From the NCBI GenBank assembly GCA_903823025.1, contig CAIJRK010000075.1, positions 1 through 41,102 on the forward strand: a stretch of 41,102 nucleotides of DNA, given 5' to 3'. Under the pieces are notes generated by a model. It worked only from the letters and a program-made list of their open reading frames with translations, made no database searches and was not told the DNA's origin. The translations under genes were made by a program, and so were the position numbers. Position 1 is the first letter of the stretch; every line of letters begins with the position of its first letter. Source of the DNA: an uncultured beta proteobacterium. Its GTDB lineage: Bacteria > Pseudomonadota > Gammaproteobacteria > Burkholderiales > Burkholderiaceae_C. Of the stretch, positions 18,201 through 25,273 are shown piece after piece.

Positions 18201-19326
18201 GCAGCACATCACCCGGATGCAGGACGAAGGTCAGCCCGTCACCCGGATGGCGCGTGACGAAAGCGCGGCCCAAGGGCACTTCGTGATGCCCGCACTGATC
18301 GAGATCGACCGGATTGATCGCTTGCAGCGCGAGGTGTTTGGCCCGGTGCTGCATGTGCTGCGCTACCGCCGCGAGCAGCTAGACGAGGTGCTGGATGCCA
18401 TCAATGCGACCGGCTACGGCCTAACCTTTGGCGTGCATAGTCGCATCGACGAAACCATCGCCCAAGTCACTAAAAAAGTGCAGGCTGGTAACGTTTACGT
18501 CAACCGCAATGTCATTGGCGCGGTGGTGGGCGTGCAACCTTTTGGCGGCATGGGCTTGTCCGGCACTGGCCCCAAGGCGGGCGGACCGCTCTATCTGTAC
18601 CGCCTGCTGCAAGCGGGCGAGGCGCAGGGCAATCGGGCATTGGCCGCGCTGCCAGCGATGCCCGTGAACCCCGCCGAGGTGTCACTCACTGAGCGTCATT
18701 CAGCCGAACAGCCCAGCCTGAGTGCGCTGCAAAGTTTGATCGCCGCCCTGCAAAGCCCGGCATTTGCCACGCTGGAGGGCTGGCAAGGGAGCGACACTGC
18801 CCAAGCGATTGCGGCCTGTGAGTCCTACCGTGCCCACAGCGTGCTGGGTCAGGTCTTTACCCTGCCTGGCCCTACCGGTGAGGCGAACCGTTACCAGTTG
18901 TTGCCACGCGGCGCCGTCTGGGCTATGCCGCACACCGCGCTCGGCTTGGTGCATCAGGTGGCGGGCGCGTTGGCCAGCGGCAATCCGTGCTGGCTTGAAA
19001 CGCCGACCGCCGACAGCGTGATCTCGCGTGCGTTGGCGGCTTTGCCGTCCGAGGTACGGGATTTCGTCTCGCTATGCAGCGTCGAACAGTTGTTCAACGC
19101 GCCGCTTCTGAGCGTCCTGCTGTTTGAAGGCGATGGCGATGCGCTGCAGACCTTGTCACCGCAGGTTGCGAAGCGCACCGGTGCTCTCATGCGCATCGAA
19201 AGTCTGACCCCTGCACAACTGGCCGCTGGTGCCCTCTACGACGTGAGCGCGCTGATGCATGAACAGAGCATCAGCACCAACACCGCCGCAGCGGGCGGCA
19301 ACGCGCAACTCATGACCATGGGCTGA
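15250..19326 (+). CDS. putA: trifunctional PutA: transcriptional repressor, proline dehydrogenase and P5C dehydrogenase
   Basis: PutA oxidises proline to glutamate in two steps and represses its own genes when proline is absent. The 1358-residue protein starts with a ribbon-helix-helix DNA-binding domain (residues 1-47, TVTLGLKVDEALRTRIREAA). The FAD proline dehydrogenase barrel follows (LRLVKGAYWDSEIKRAQ, YEFQCLHGMGEPLY, YAPVGSHETLLAYLVRRL). Next is the NAD-dependent aldehyde dehydrogenase domain, with SPWNFPLAIFTGQ, general base Glu898 in AETGG and nucleophile Cys932 in SAGQRCSALR. A C-terminal ALDH-like domain of about 200 residues, seen in long PutAs, completes it. It acts at the membrane, passing electrons to quinone. 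PutA-type sites precede the start, and putP follows after 53 bases. Confidence 0.97.
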   Translation: MSTVTLGLKVDEALRTRIREAAAQQGQTPHWLIKQAVLHYVERIEQGQLPRVVTPGAMGATRTDKADEADASASPVSATLSAQPFLGWAKNVLPQTNLRAAITAAWHRPETQCLPMLVQLAYTADAAQRTAIEALATQLVEGLRSKKDAGGVEALVQEFSLSSQEGVALMCLAEALLRIPDNATRDALIRDKISRGDWYSHMGNSPSMFVNAAVWGLMLTGKLTATSSEKSLGSSLTRLIGKGGEPLIRQGVHRAMKLMGEQFVTGQTISEALANSRALEKVGFRYSYDMLGEAAMTDADAEGYLASYEQAIHAIGKASHGRGIHEGPGISVKLSALHPRYSRAQRERVMDELLPRLLKLTLLARQYDIGLNIDAEEADRLELSLDLLKSLCFEPALKGWNGIGFVLQAYLKRCPYVIDYVIDLARSSGHRLMLRLVKGAYWDSEIKRAQIDGLDGYPVFTRKVYTDVSYLACARKLLAAPDAIYPQFATHNAQTVAEIYHMAGHNYYSGQYEFQCLHGMGEPLYNQITGAVADGKLGRPCRIYAPVGSHETLLAYLVRRLLENGANTSFVNRIGDPNVPVAELVMDPVIEVQRLEAKMGQLGAPHPKIPLPRQMFADLGAQSRLNSSGLNLAHEQQLASLAAGLLRSTQGLYAAAASVAVVSSVSPDSAAADGWQPVLNPADTRDQVGWVRPATSQEVELAVSRASHAAQIWQGTPPQERAACLKRAADLLEQRMQSLLGLIVREAGKSLPNAVAEVREAVDFLRYYAAQVEATFDNDLHRPLGVVLCISPWNFPLAIFTGQVAAALASGNCALAKPAEQTTLIADAMVKILIEAGVPLDAVQLVPGTGDTVGAALVAHSRVAGVMFTGSTEVARLIAQTLAERLSPQGRCIPLIAETGGQNALVADSSALAEQLVGDVLSSAFDSAGQRCSALRLLCIQEEGSDRVVAMIKQAMREWVMGNPDRMHTDVGPVIDEDARAQIEQHITRMQDEGQPVTRMARDESAAQGHFVMPALIEIDRIDRLQREVFGPVLHVLRYRREQLDEVLDAINATGYGLTFGVHSRIDETIAQVTKKVQAGNVYVNRNVIGAVVGVQPFGGMGLSGTGPKAGGPLYLYRLLQAGEAQGNRALAALPAMPVNPAEVSLTERHSAEQPSLSALQSLIAALQSPAFATLEGWQGSDTAQAIAACESYRAHSVLGQVFTLPGPTGEANRYQLLPRGAVWAMPHTALGLVHQVAGALASGNPCWLETPTADSVISRALAALPSEVRDFVSLCSVEQLFNAPLLSVLLFEGDGDALQTLSPQVAKRTGALMRIESLTPAQLAAGALYDVSALMHEQSISTNTAAAGGNAQLMTMG

Positions 19327-19379
19327 TCGGTTCAGCCTTACTTTTTGATCCACCCCTGTCCCACCTCTAGGAGACTTCT

Positions 19380-20870
19380 ATGAACTTTACCGATCCCACC
19401 GTGATCATGTTCAGCATTTACCTGTTTGCCATGCTGTTCATTGGCTTTCTGGGCTACCGCAACACCGAGAATCTGGACGACTACATCTTGGGCGGTCGTC
19501 GCTTGGGCAGCTTTGTGACCGCGCTGTCGGCTGGCGCGTCTGACATGAGTGGCTGGCTGCTCATGGGTTTGCCCGGCGCCATTTACCTCTCGGGCCTGAG
19601 CGAGGCCTGGATCGCCATCGGCCTCATCATGGGGGCGTACCTCAACTGGCGTTTTGTCGCGGCCCGGCTGCGTCTGTACACCGAGCGGGCGGGCAACGCG
19701 CTGACGCTGCCCGACTATTTCGCTAACCGCTTTGAAGATACGCAGAACCTGCTGCGCATCCTCACCACCTTGGTAATTTTGGTGTTCTTCACCATCTACT
19801 GCGCCTCGGGCGTGGTGGCGGGCGCACGGCTGTTTGAGAACATGTTTGGCCTGCCTTACCAGACCGCGCTTTGGGTGGGTGCAGTTTGCACCGTCAGCTA
19901 TGTGTTCATCGGCGGCTTTTTGGCCGTGAGTTGGACTGACACCATTCAGGCCTCCTTGATGATTACGGCGCTGATCGTGGCGCCAGTGGTGGGCTATTTC
20001 GCCATCACTGATAGTCTGTTAGCGACCCAATCCTTCACGGATCTGATTGAGCCAGTCAAGATGGACATGATGAAGGGCGCCTCTTTTGTCGGCATCCTTT
20101 CACTGATGGCGTGGGGGCTGGGCTATTTTGGACAGCCGCATATTTTGGTGCGCTTCATGGCGGCGGAATCGGTCAAAACTATTCCGGCTGCACGCCGGAT
20201 CAGCATGACCTGGATGATTCTGTGTCTGGGTGGCTCGGTGGCGGTGGGTTTCGTGGGTATTCCCTATTTCCTGGCGCATCCGGGCGGTGCCTTGGCTGTG
20301 AATGCCAACTCCGAGACCGTGTTCATCGAAATCGCCAAGCAACTGTTCAACCCCTGGATTGCAGGTCTGTTGCTCGCCGCTATTTTGGCCGCCGTCATGA
20401 GCACGTTGTCATGCCAGTTGCTGGTTTGCTCCAGCGCGCTGACCGAAGATATTTACCACACCTTTTTGCGCAAGCACGCCAGCCACACTGAACTGGTGTG
20501 GGTGGGTCGCGCCATGGTGATGGCGATTGCGCTGTTTGCCATTGGCATCGCGGGCGACCCCGAAGCCAAGGTGCTTGGCATGGTGAGCTACGCTTGGGCT
20601 GGCTTTGGGGCCGCGTTCGGGCCGGTCATTATTTTGTCGCTGTTTTGGTCACACATGACACGCAACGGTGCGCTGGCAGGCATTCTCGTGGGGGCGCTGA
20701 CGGTGCTGGTCTGGAAGCAATATGGCTGGTTTGGTTTGTATGAAATCGTTCCCGGTTTCATCCTCGCCTGGCTCGCTACCGTGGTGGTGAGTCGTCTCGG
20801 CAAGCCTTCCATCACGATGTTACAAAACCACCAAGCGGTGGAAACGGAACTGCGCCAAGTGCTGAATTAA
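19380..20870 (+). CDS. putP: sodium/proline symporter
   Basis: PutP imports proline with Na+ across the inner membrane and belongs to the solute:sodium symporter family. The 496-residue protein has about 13 transmembrane helices. Family hallmarks are LDDYILGGRRLGSFVTALSA, SAGASDMSGWLLMGLPGAIY and the helix-9 segment AAVMSTLSCQLLVCSSALTE with the Ser-Thr pair used for sodium. A ribosome binding site (AGGAGA) lies about 8 bases before the ATG. It follows putA on the same strand and is probably controlled with it; no separate GTTGCA site is seen in the 53-base gap. Confidence 0.95.
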   Translation: MNFTDPTVIMFSIYLFAMLFIGFLGYRNTENLDDYILGGRRLGSFVTALSAGASDMSGWLLMGLPGAIYLSGLSEAWIAIGLIMGAYLNWRFVAARLRLYTERAGNALTLPDYFANRFEDTQNLLRILTTLVILVFFTIYCASGVVAGARLFENMFGLPYQTALWVGAVCTVSYVFIGGFLAVSWTDTIQASLMITALIVAPVVGYFAITDSLLATQSFTDLIEPVKMDMMKGASFVGILSLMAWGLGYFGQPHILVRFMAAESVKTIPAARRISMTWMILCLGGSVAVGFVGIPYFLAHPGGALAVNANSETVFIEIAKQLFNPWIAGLLLAAILAAVMSTLSCQLLVCSSALTEDIYHTFLRKHASHTELVWVGRAMVMAIALFAIGIAGDPEAKVLGMVSYAWAGFGAAFGPVIILSLFWSHMTRNGALAGILVGALTVLVWKQYGWFGLYEIVPGFILAWLATVVVSRLGKPSITMLQNHQAVETELRQVLN

Positions 20871-20983
20871 AAAGGATGGGGGCAGGCACTTTCTACCGTA
20901 AGCCAAGGCTGTCCCTTCTAAAAATTCTGCAGCAATTCGCGCGTATTGAGCGCTGGGCTGTGAAGCGGGATCGTCGAACAAGG

Positions 20984-21012
20984 GGCAGGCGGCCTGCCTG
21001 GCCCGCGTTTTT
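20984..21012 (+). terminator. probable terminator after putP
   Basis: A GGCAGG-CGG-CCTGCC hairpin (20984-20998) lies within a wider GCGGG/CCCGC pairing and is followed by TTTTT at 21008-21012. It is about 110 bases after the putP stop. Confidence 0.5.
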
Positions 21013-21045
21013 AAATTTATGTTGAAGGGCCGCTTAACCGCTCAT

Positions 21046-21148
21046 CCCGGAAAAAACTCCGGGTTCGTCTGGATAATTTTCTTCAAGTGCGCGAAGCAGT
21101 CGGCATCAATCGCGGTGCCGACGGTGTCGGCCATGATGGCTAGCGTTT
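21046..21148 (-). pseudogene. fragment of HD-GYP gene (3' end), duplicate of 22046-22148
   Basis: These 103 bases match the 3' end of the intact HD-GYP gene at 22042-23388, exactly 1000 bases to the right, in the same orientation and without gaps. A handful of substitutions cluster in the first 40 bases. The match stops abruptly at 21148, where bestrophin-derived sequence starts. There is no start codon or full domain, so this is a dead fragment. Together the copies form direct repeats around the toxin-antitoxin genes. Confidence 0.85.
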
Positions 21149-21193
21149 AAATCAACCTGCGCGAATCCCTGGGCGATGACAACGTGCCCGCGC
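21149..21193 (+). pseudogene. fragment of bestrophin gene (3' end), duplicate of 26139-26183
   Basis: Forty-five bases are identical to the end of the intact bestrophin gene (coding INLRESLGDDNVPA). They join directly to an HD-GYP fragment on the left and to a CoA-transferase fragment on the right. The right junction falls in a shared CCCGCG, suggesting a microhomology deletion. Confidence 0.85.
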
Positions 21194-21264
21194 TGAAAGC
21201 GCGCGTGACCTCCGCCACCAAAGCGGCGCAATGGATACAAGATGGCATGACCGTCGGCATGAGG
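21187..21264 (+). pseudogene. fragment of acetyl-CoA hydrolase/transferase gene (5' end)
   Basis: The sequence matches the start region of the intact CoA-transferase gene (about 26328-26405), coding PALKARVTSATKAAQWIQDG against the intact PALKERVTSATEAAQWIQDG. About ten substitutions show divergence from the intact gene. It breaks off after GGCATGAG, where the toxin-antitoxin operator begins. Confidence 0.85.
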
Positions 21265-21265
21265 C

Positions 21266-21292
21266 GAATTACAATGTAATTCATTAAAGGAG
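21266..21292 (+). promoter_or_regulatory. toxin-antitoxin operator/promoter palindrome and RBS
   Basis: A perfect 17-base palindrome GAATTACAATGTAATTC (21266-21282) contains TACAAT, a good -10 box at 21270-21275. An AAAGGAG ribosome site (21286-21292) follows, ahead of the antitoxin ATG. A weak -35 (ATGACC, 21247-21252, 17-base spacing) would fall inside the CoA-transferase fragment. Antitoxins of this family repress their own promoter by binding such palindromes. Confidence 0.65.
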
Positions 21293-21297
21293 TTTTC

Positions 21298-21561
21298 ATG
21301 GCTGCAAACGCATTGGTTCAAACCCGCATTGATAGCGTTATCAAAGAAGAGGCTGCTGCTGTTTTAGCGTCGATGGGGCTTACCGTATCGGAAGCGGTAA
21401 GACTTATGTTAACCAAGGTGGCCAAGGAAAAAAAGCTTCCATTTGAGCCTTTGACTCCCAACAAAACCACCATTGCTGCCATGCGGCAAGCGCGCGCTGG
21501 TAACTTGCCGCAGGTTGCCAGTGTTGACGCCCTGATGGCGGCTTTGCATGCGGACGATTGA
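21298..21561 (+). CDS. type II antitoxin, RelB/DinJ family
   Basis: The 87-residue protein has an N-terminal ribbon-helix-helix DNA-binding part (ALVQTRIDSVIKEEAAAVLA, then MGLTVSEAVRLMLTKVAKEK) and a C-terminal toxin-binding tail (MRQARAGNLPQVASVDALMA). This is the standard DinJ/RelB layout. It overlaps the toxin gene by 14 bases, typical of translational coupling, and has a strong AAAGGAG site. A perfect palindrome lies directly upstream for autoregulation. The pair is inserted between direct repeats of the HD-GYP gene tail. Confidence 0.88.
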   Translation: MAANALVQTRIDSVIKEEAAAVLASMGLTVSEAVRLMLTKVAKEKKLPFEPLTPNKTTIAAMRQARAGNLPQVASVDALMAALHADD

Positions 21562-21829
21562 GTGGACTGGGCAATTTAAGCGCGATTACAAACGAGAGAC
21601 CAAAGGCAAGCATCGAGCAACGCTCGATATTGAGTTGCTGCCTGTCATCCAATTTTTGGCCAATGACCAAGAGTTAGATTTTCGATACCGAGATCATGGA
21701 TTGATTGGCAACGGGAAGGATCATCGTGACTGCCACATCAAGCCAGACCTGATTCTGATTTACAGAGTGCAGGAGTCCGATGCATTGCAGCTCGTTCGGC
21801 TGGGGTCTCATTCAGAATTGGGGATATGA
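21548..21829 (+). CDS. type II toxin, YafQ-like mRNA interferase
   Basis: This 93-residue RelE-superfamily toxin is expected to cleave mRNA on the ribosome unless bound by the antitoxin. Family features are the start MRTIEWTGQFKRDYKRETKG, the central LIGNGKDHRDCHIKPDLILI with the conserved His/Asp residues, and the end RLGSHSELGI, carrying the His of the RelE/YafQ active site. The frame is complete, with no damaged codon, so the system may be active. The start ATG lies inside the antitoxin gene. Confidence 0.88.
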   Translation: MRTIEWTGQFKRDYKRETKGKHRATLDIELLPVIQFLANDQELDFRYRDHGLIGNGKDHRDCHIKPDLILIYRVQESDALQLVRLGSHSELGI

Positions 21830-22041
21830 ATTCGCGTGTTCAAAACCCCAAAAAATCAGTCTTTTCATTGTGGAAAAGCGCGTAGATATTTCGCACAATA
21901 AGCCGTCTTGCTAACGCAAATTTAGCGACTTCTGAGGCGGATAAATTCTAGGTAGCAATGGCAGTTTTTAAATAGAAATTTACGGTGTTTCAATACCTAC
22001 TGGCAGTAGAAAGTCACGAATTTCACACCTCCCCCAACTCC

Positions 22042-23388
22042 CTACCCCGGAAAAAACTCCGGGTTCGCCTGAATGATTTTTTTCAAGTGCGCGAAGCAGT
22101 CGGCATCAATCGCGGTGCCGACGGTGTCGGCCATGATGGCTAGCGTTTTGTCCACCGGCACGGCGCCGCGATAAGGCCGCTCGGCGGTGATGGCGTCAAA
22201 AATATCGGCGGTGGTAATGATGCGGGTTTCCAGCGCAATCTCGGCGGCTTTCAGGCCACGCGGATAACCGCCACCGTCCAGCCGCTCGTGATGCGCCGCT
22301 GACACGCGCGCCAACTCGTCAAAGTTCTTGATACGCCCCAAAATCGACTCGGTGTACACCGCATGTTGTCGCACTGCGGCCCACTCGGCCTCATCGAGTT
22401 TGCCGGGTTTGTCCAAAATGGCGTTGCTCACGCCCAGTTTTCCCACATCATGCAAAAGCGCGCCGCGTTTGAGCCAGCGCCGACGCGATTCAGGAATGCC
22501 TAGCGACTCGCCCAACAGCGCCGTGTAGAGGCCCACGCGCGCACTGTGACCGGCGGTGTAGGGGCTTTTGGCATCCACCACTTGACCAAACGCTTCGGCA
22601 ATGTCGTCCAGATAGTCTTCGTCGAGCAGCGCCTCATGGCCGCCCGGCTCCATCGCGAACACCTGCGTTTCAAGGTCGGGCGCATTCAAGGTTTCCCAGA
22701 ATGGCGCAGCGCGGGCGACAGCCAGAAACGCATCCACCAAGTCGGGGTCAAACCAATTGCCACGGCGCTGTTGCACTTCGGTTTCAACGGCATTTTGTCC
22801 GCCAGACGCATGGATGACGTCCACCACTTGCGCCAGCAAGGCGATGCGCGAATACAGCGGAATGGCGTGCCCGGCCAGCGCTTCGGGTCGGCCTTGTCCG
22901 TTCCAGTGTTCGTCGAGTGAATGAATGCCCAACGCGACGCCTTCAGGAAATCGCAGTTGTCGGGCAATGTCGGCACCCCGGGTGCAGCGCGTTTGGGTCA
23001 GTTCCTGGGCAATCGCGTCGCCATTGGACAAGATGCCGCCCAAGGCTTTGAGCCGATCCATCAAGCCCGACGCCGGGCCGGTGTGACGCAGCACAAAACG
23101 CAACACTTGCGGCAAGCTGCCATCCACCCATTTGAAATCCCGTTTGAAACTGAGGTCGTCCGTCAGATACAGCTCGCAAATGCGCGAGGCGTTGCTGCTG
23201 CAGCCCAAGTCCTTGAGCAGCAGGGTGTAGTAAAGCTCCCACAATTGGGCGGGCGACAAGTCAAGTTGGTGGCCGATGTGCATCCCAATCCAGCAACAGC
23301 GCACACAGTGGCCCTCGGGCTGGCCTTCGGTGATGTCCAGCGCGTGACTGAGCGCGGCCATGAGTTCGGACAGTTTCAAGGCTTGCAT
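22042..23388 (-). CDS. HD-GYP domain protein, putative c-di-GMP phosphodiesterase
   Basis: The 448-residue cytoplasmic protein has an N-terminal degenerate HD-like region (about residues 5-230, including GHCVRCCWIGMHIGHQLDLS). The C-terminal catalytic HD-GYP domain (about 265-440) contains YTAGHSARVGLYTALLGE, GALLHDVGKLGVSNAILDKP, HHERLDGGGYP and TTADIFDAITAERPYR. All metal ligands and the GYP loop are intact. It is the last gene of a minus-strand cluster behind the flavin reductase (34-base gap). Its 3' end is duplicated 1000 bases to the left. Confidence 0.88.
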   Translation of the reverse strand: MQALKLSELMAALSHALDITEGQPEGHCVRCCWIGMHIGHQLDLSPAQLWELYYTLLLKDLGCSSNASRICELYLTDDLSFKRDFKWVDGSLPQVLRFVLRHTGPASGLMDRLKALGGILSNGDAIAQELTQTRCTRGADIARQLRFPEGVALGIHSLDEHWNGQGRPEALAGHAIPLYSRIALLAQVVDVIHASGGQNAVETEVQQRRGNWFDPDLVDAFLAVARAAPFWETLNAPDLETQVFAMEPGGHEALLDEDYLDDIAEAFGQVVDAKSPYTAGHSARVGLYTALLGESLGIPESRRRWLKRGALLHDVGKLGVSNAILDKPGKLDEAEWAAVRQHAVYTESILGRIKNFDELARVSAAHHERLDGGGYPRGLKAAEIALETRIITTADIFDAITAERPYRGAVPVDKTLAIMADTVGTAIDADCFAHLKKIIQANPEFFPG

Positions 23389-23422
23389 CGTGTCGTGACC
23401 AGCGTGATCGCTTTAAACGGTT

Positions 23423-23941
23423 TTACAACGGATGTTCGGCGTAGAACTTGCCGCCGTGATAGAGCAAAGGCGAGGCGCCGACACGGTGGGTGCAGCGCTC
23501 GACTTCGCCGACAAAAATAACGTGGTCGCCTTCTTCATAACGGCTGCGGTTGAAGCATTCAAAGGTGGCGGCGGCCCCGGCCAGCAAGGGCGCACCGCCG
23601 ACGCCTTCGACAAACGCCACGTCAGCAAACCGGTCCACGCCTTTGGTGGCAAACCGCAGGGCGAGTGCTTGCTGGTCGGCGGCCAGAATGTTGATGGCGT
23701 AGTGCGAGCCGGTGCTAAAAGTCGCCATGGACGCGGCCGCCCGGCCCAGGCTCCACAGCACCAGCGGCGGGTCTAGCGAGACCGAGTTGAACGAGTTGGC
23801 GGTCAGTCCAATGAATTCTCCGGTGGCGCTGCGGGCGGTGACGATGGTCACCCCGGTGGCAAACATACCCAGTGCCGCACGGAACTCGGGTTGAGAAAAA
23901 TTGGGGGCTTGTGCCCGAAGGCTGAGATCAATCAAAGACAT
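23423..23941 (-). CDS. flavin reductase family protein (FMN-binding)
   Basis: The 172-residue protein belongs to the flavin reductase-like family, which uses NAD(P)H to reduce FMN or FAD for a partner monooxygenase. Key segments are FRAALGMFATGVTIVTARSA, GLTANSFNSVSLDPPLVLWS (the flavin-binding loop) and HYAINILAADQQALA. The neighbouring MarR regulator resembles HpaR, so a role like HpaC is possible, but no monooxygenase gene lies in the window. It sits 80 bases downstream of the frnE-like gene on the same strand. Confidence 0.85.
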   Translation of the reverse strand: MSLIDLSLRAQAPNFSQPEFRAALGMFATGVTIVTARSATGEFIGLTANSFNSVSLDPPLVLWSLGRAAASMATFSTGSHYAINILAADQQALALRFATKGVDRFADVAFVEGVGGAPLLAGAAATFECFNRSRYEEGDHVIFVGEVERCTHRVGASPLLYHGGKFYAEHPL

Positions 23942-24021
23942 AGGGGGAGAATTTAACCGAGATTCAGCCCCGTCGTGTGCTTAACGGTTACTCGGGTTGG
24001 AACATTAAAACCAGGGTGGTT

Positions 24022-24681
24022 TCAGCCTTTATTGATGACGGCTTGCTGCATGGCCGCCAGCAAGGTGGCTGGGTCGTGGGCGCCCGACACGGTCAGCTGC
24101 TGGTTGAAGATAAAAAACGGCACGCCACTGATGCCCAAGGTGCGAATGTTGACATCCGCTTCGGCCACCACATCCAAATGCTCGGTATCGGTCACAAAGG
24201 TGCGGGCATCGTCCCCGTTCAGCCCGGCTTCTTCGGCGATTTCAGCCAGTACATCGGCGCTGCCAATGTTGCGGTTTTCAACAAAATAGGCTTTCAGCAA
24301 ACGCTCCGTGACGTCGTTGGTGTCAAAGTCACCGGCTTGGGCAAAGGCAATCAGGGTGTGCGCGGCCAGCGTGTTGGGTTGGTGCGTGATGCCGTCCATG
24401 TTGAGCGTCAGGCCCACGGCTTGACCGGCGGCGCGAATCTGCTCGTAAATTTCGGCGGCGCGCGCTGGCCCGCCAAACTTGTCTTCCAGATACTGCTGAC
24501 GCGGCACGCCTTGCAGCGGCATGTCCGGGTTGAGTTGAAACGGGTGCCAGCGAATCACCACATTGGGCAGACGGGCGGCATCGGGCAACGCCAGCGCCGC
24601 TTCAAGTTTGCGTTTGCCGATATAGCACCAAGGGCAAACGATGTCGGAGACGATGTCAATAGTAAGAGTTGGGCTGTTCAT
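24022..24681 (-). CDS. DsbA-family oxidoreductase, FrnE-like
   Basis: The 219-residue protein has a thioredoxin-fold with an inserted helical domain. The active site CPWC is at residues 16-19 in VSDIVCPWCYIGKRKLEAAL, and the cis-Pro loop is in GISGVPFFIFNQQLTVSGAH. There is no signal peptide, so it is cytoplasmic like FrnE. It would act in thiol-disulfide exchange; the related 2-hydroxychromene-2-carboxylate isomerases share the fold but lack this CxxC. Its ATG lies 3 bases after the MarR-type gene stop, so the two are surely co-transcribed. Confidence 0.85.
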   Translation of the reverse strand: MNSPTLTIDIVSDIVCPWCYIGKRKLEAALALPDAARLPNVVIRWHPFQLNPDMPLQGVPRQQYLEDKFGGPARAAEIYEQIRAAGQAVGLTLNMDGITHQPNTLAAHTLIAFAQAGDFDTNDVTERLLKAYFVENRNIGSADVLAEIAEEAGLNGDDARTFVTDTEHLDVVAEADVNIRTLGISGVPFFIFNQQLTVSGAHDPATLLAAMQQAVINKG

Positions 24682-24684
24682 GGC

Positions 24685-25182
24685 TCAAATTGTAGGCGCC
24701 ACATCCAGGCTCACGGGCGGTAACGCCACCTGCGCAACAGGGTTTTGATGCGCCCCAACGAAGGCCTCCAGAGTGGTAAACAAATCGTCAAAAACGACTT
24801 TGCCAAACACTTTTTCAATCTGCTGATACTGCAAATCAATCAGCGGCGCCATCTGGCTGACCAGTTGCTCGCCTTTGGGCGCCAGTCGCACCACCACCCG
24901 GCGCTGGTCTTGTGAGACGCGGTTGCGCTCAATCAGCGCCAGCTCTTCCATGCGCGCCAGCACGCCCGCCATGCTGGCACTCAGCATCTGGCACAAGGCG
25001 CAAAGTTCACGCGGCTCCAGTTGCGCGTGCTCGTCCAGCGCGCGCAACACACGCCACTGCTGATCGGTCAGCCCAAAGTGTTTGAGGATGGGGCGAAAGT
25101 GCGACATCAACTGCTCGCGGGATTTTAAAAAAAGTTGAGGCAAGTTGCGGTAACTAATCCGGGGTTTCAAATTCGACTTCAT
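24685..25182 (-). CDS. MarR-family transcriptional regulator, HpaR-like
   Basis: The 165-residue winged-helix repressor starts MKSNLKPRISYRNLPQLFLK. The HpaR-type core runs through MSHFRPILKHFGLTDQQWRV, recognition helix region SASMAGVLARMEELALIERN and the wing DQRRVVVRLAPKGE. HpaR relatives control aromatic (homoprotocatechuate) catabolism and respond to phenolic ligands; the ligand here is not known. It is first in a minus-strand cluster with frnE-like, flavin reductase and HD-GYP genes. Two copies of an ACTAATATGTTAGT site lie between it and the divergent bestrophin gene, so it probably controls both directions. Confidence 0.85.
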   Translation of the reverse strand: MKSNLKPRISYRNLPQLFLKSREQLMSHFRPILKHFGLTDQQWRVLRALDEHAQLEPRELCALCQMLSASMAGVLARMEELALIERNRVSQDQRRVVVRLAPKGEQLVSQMAPLIDLQYQQIEKVFGKVVFDDLFTTLEAFVGAHQNPVAQVALPPVSLDVAPTI

Positions 25183-25196
25183 GAAGATTGTTGACT

Positions 25197-25235
25197 CACT
25201 AATATGTTAGTGATTAAACTACTAATATGTTAGTA
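25197..25235. promoter_or_regulatory. two tandem MarR-type operator sites
   Basis: ACTAATATGTTAGT occurs twice, within CACTAATATGTTAGTG (25197-25212) and TACTAATATGTTAGTA (25220-25235), 23 bases apart. Each is an imperfect palindrome of the size MarR dimers bind. They lie between the MarR-type start (25182) and the bestrophin start (25274). Binding by this regulator is inferred from position. Confidence 0.7.
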
Positions 25236-25273
25236 AATTTTTTTAAAACAGAAACCCTGTCAGGGACTTACGA

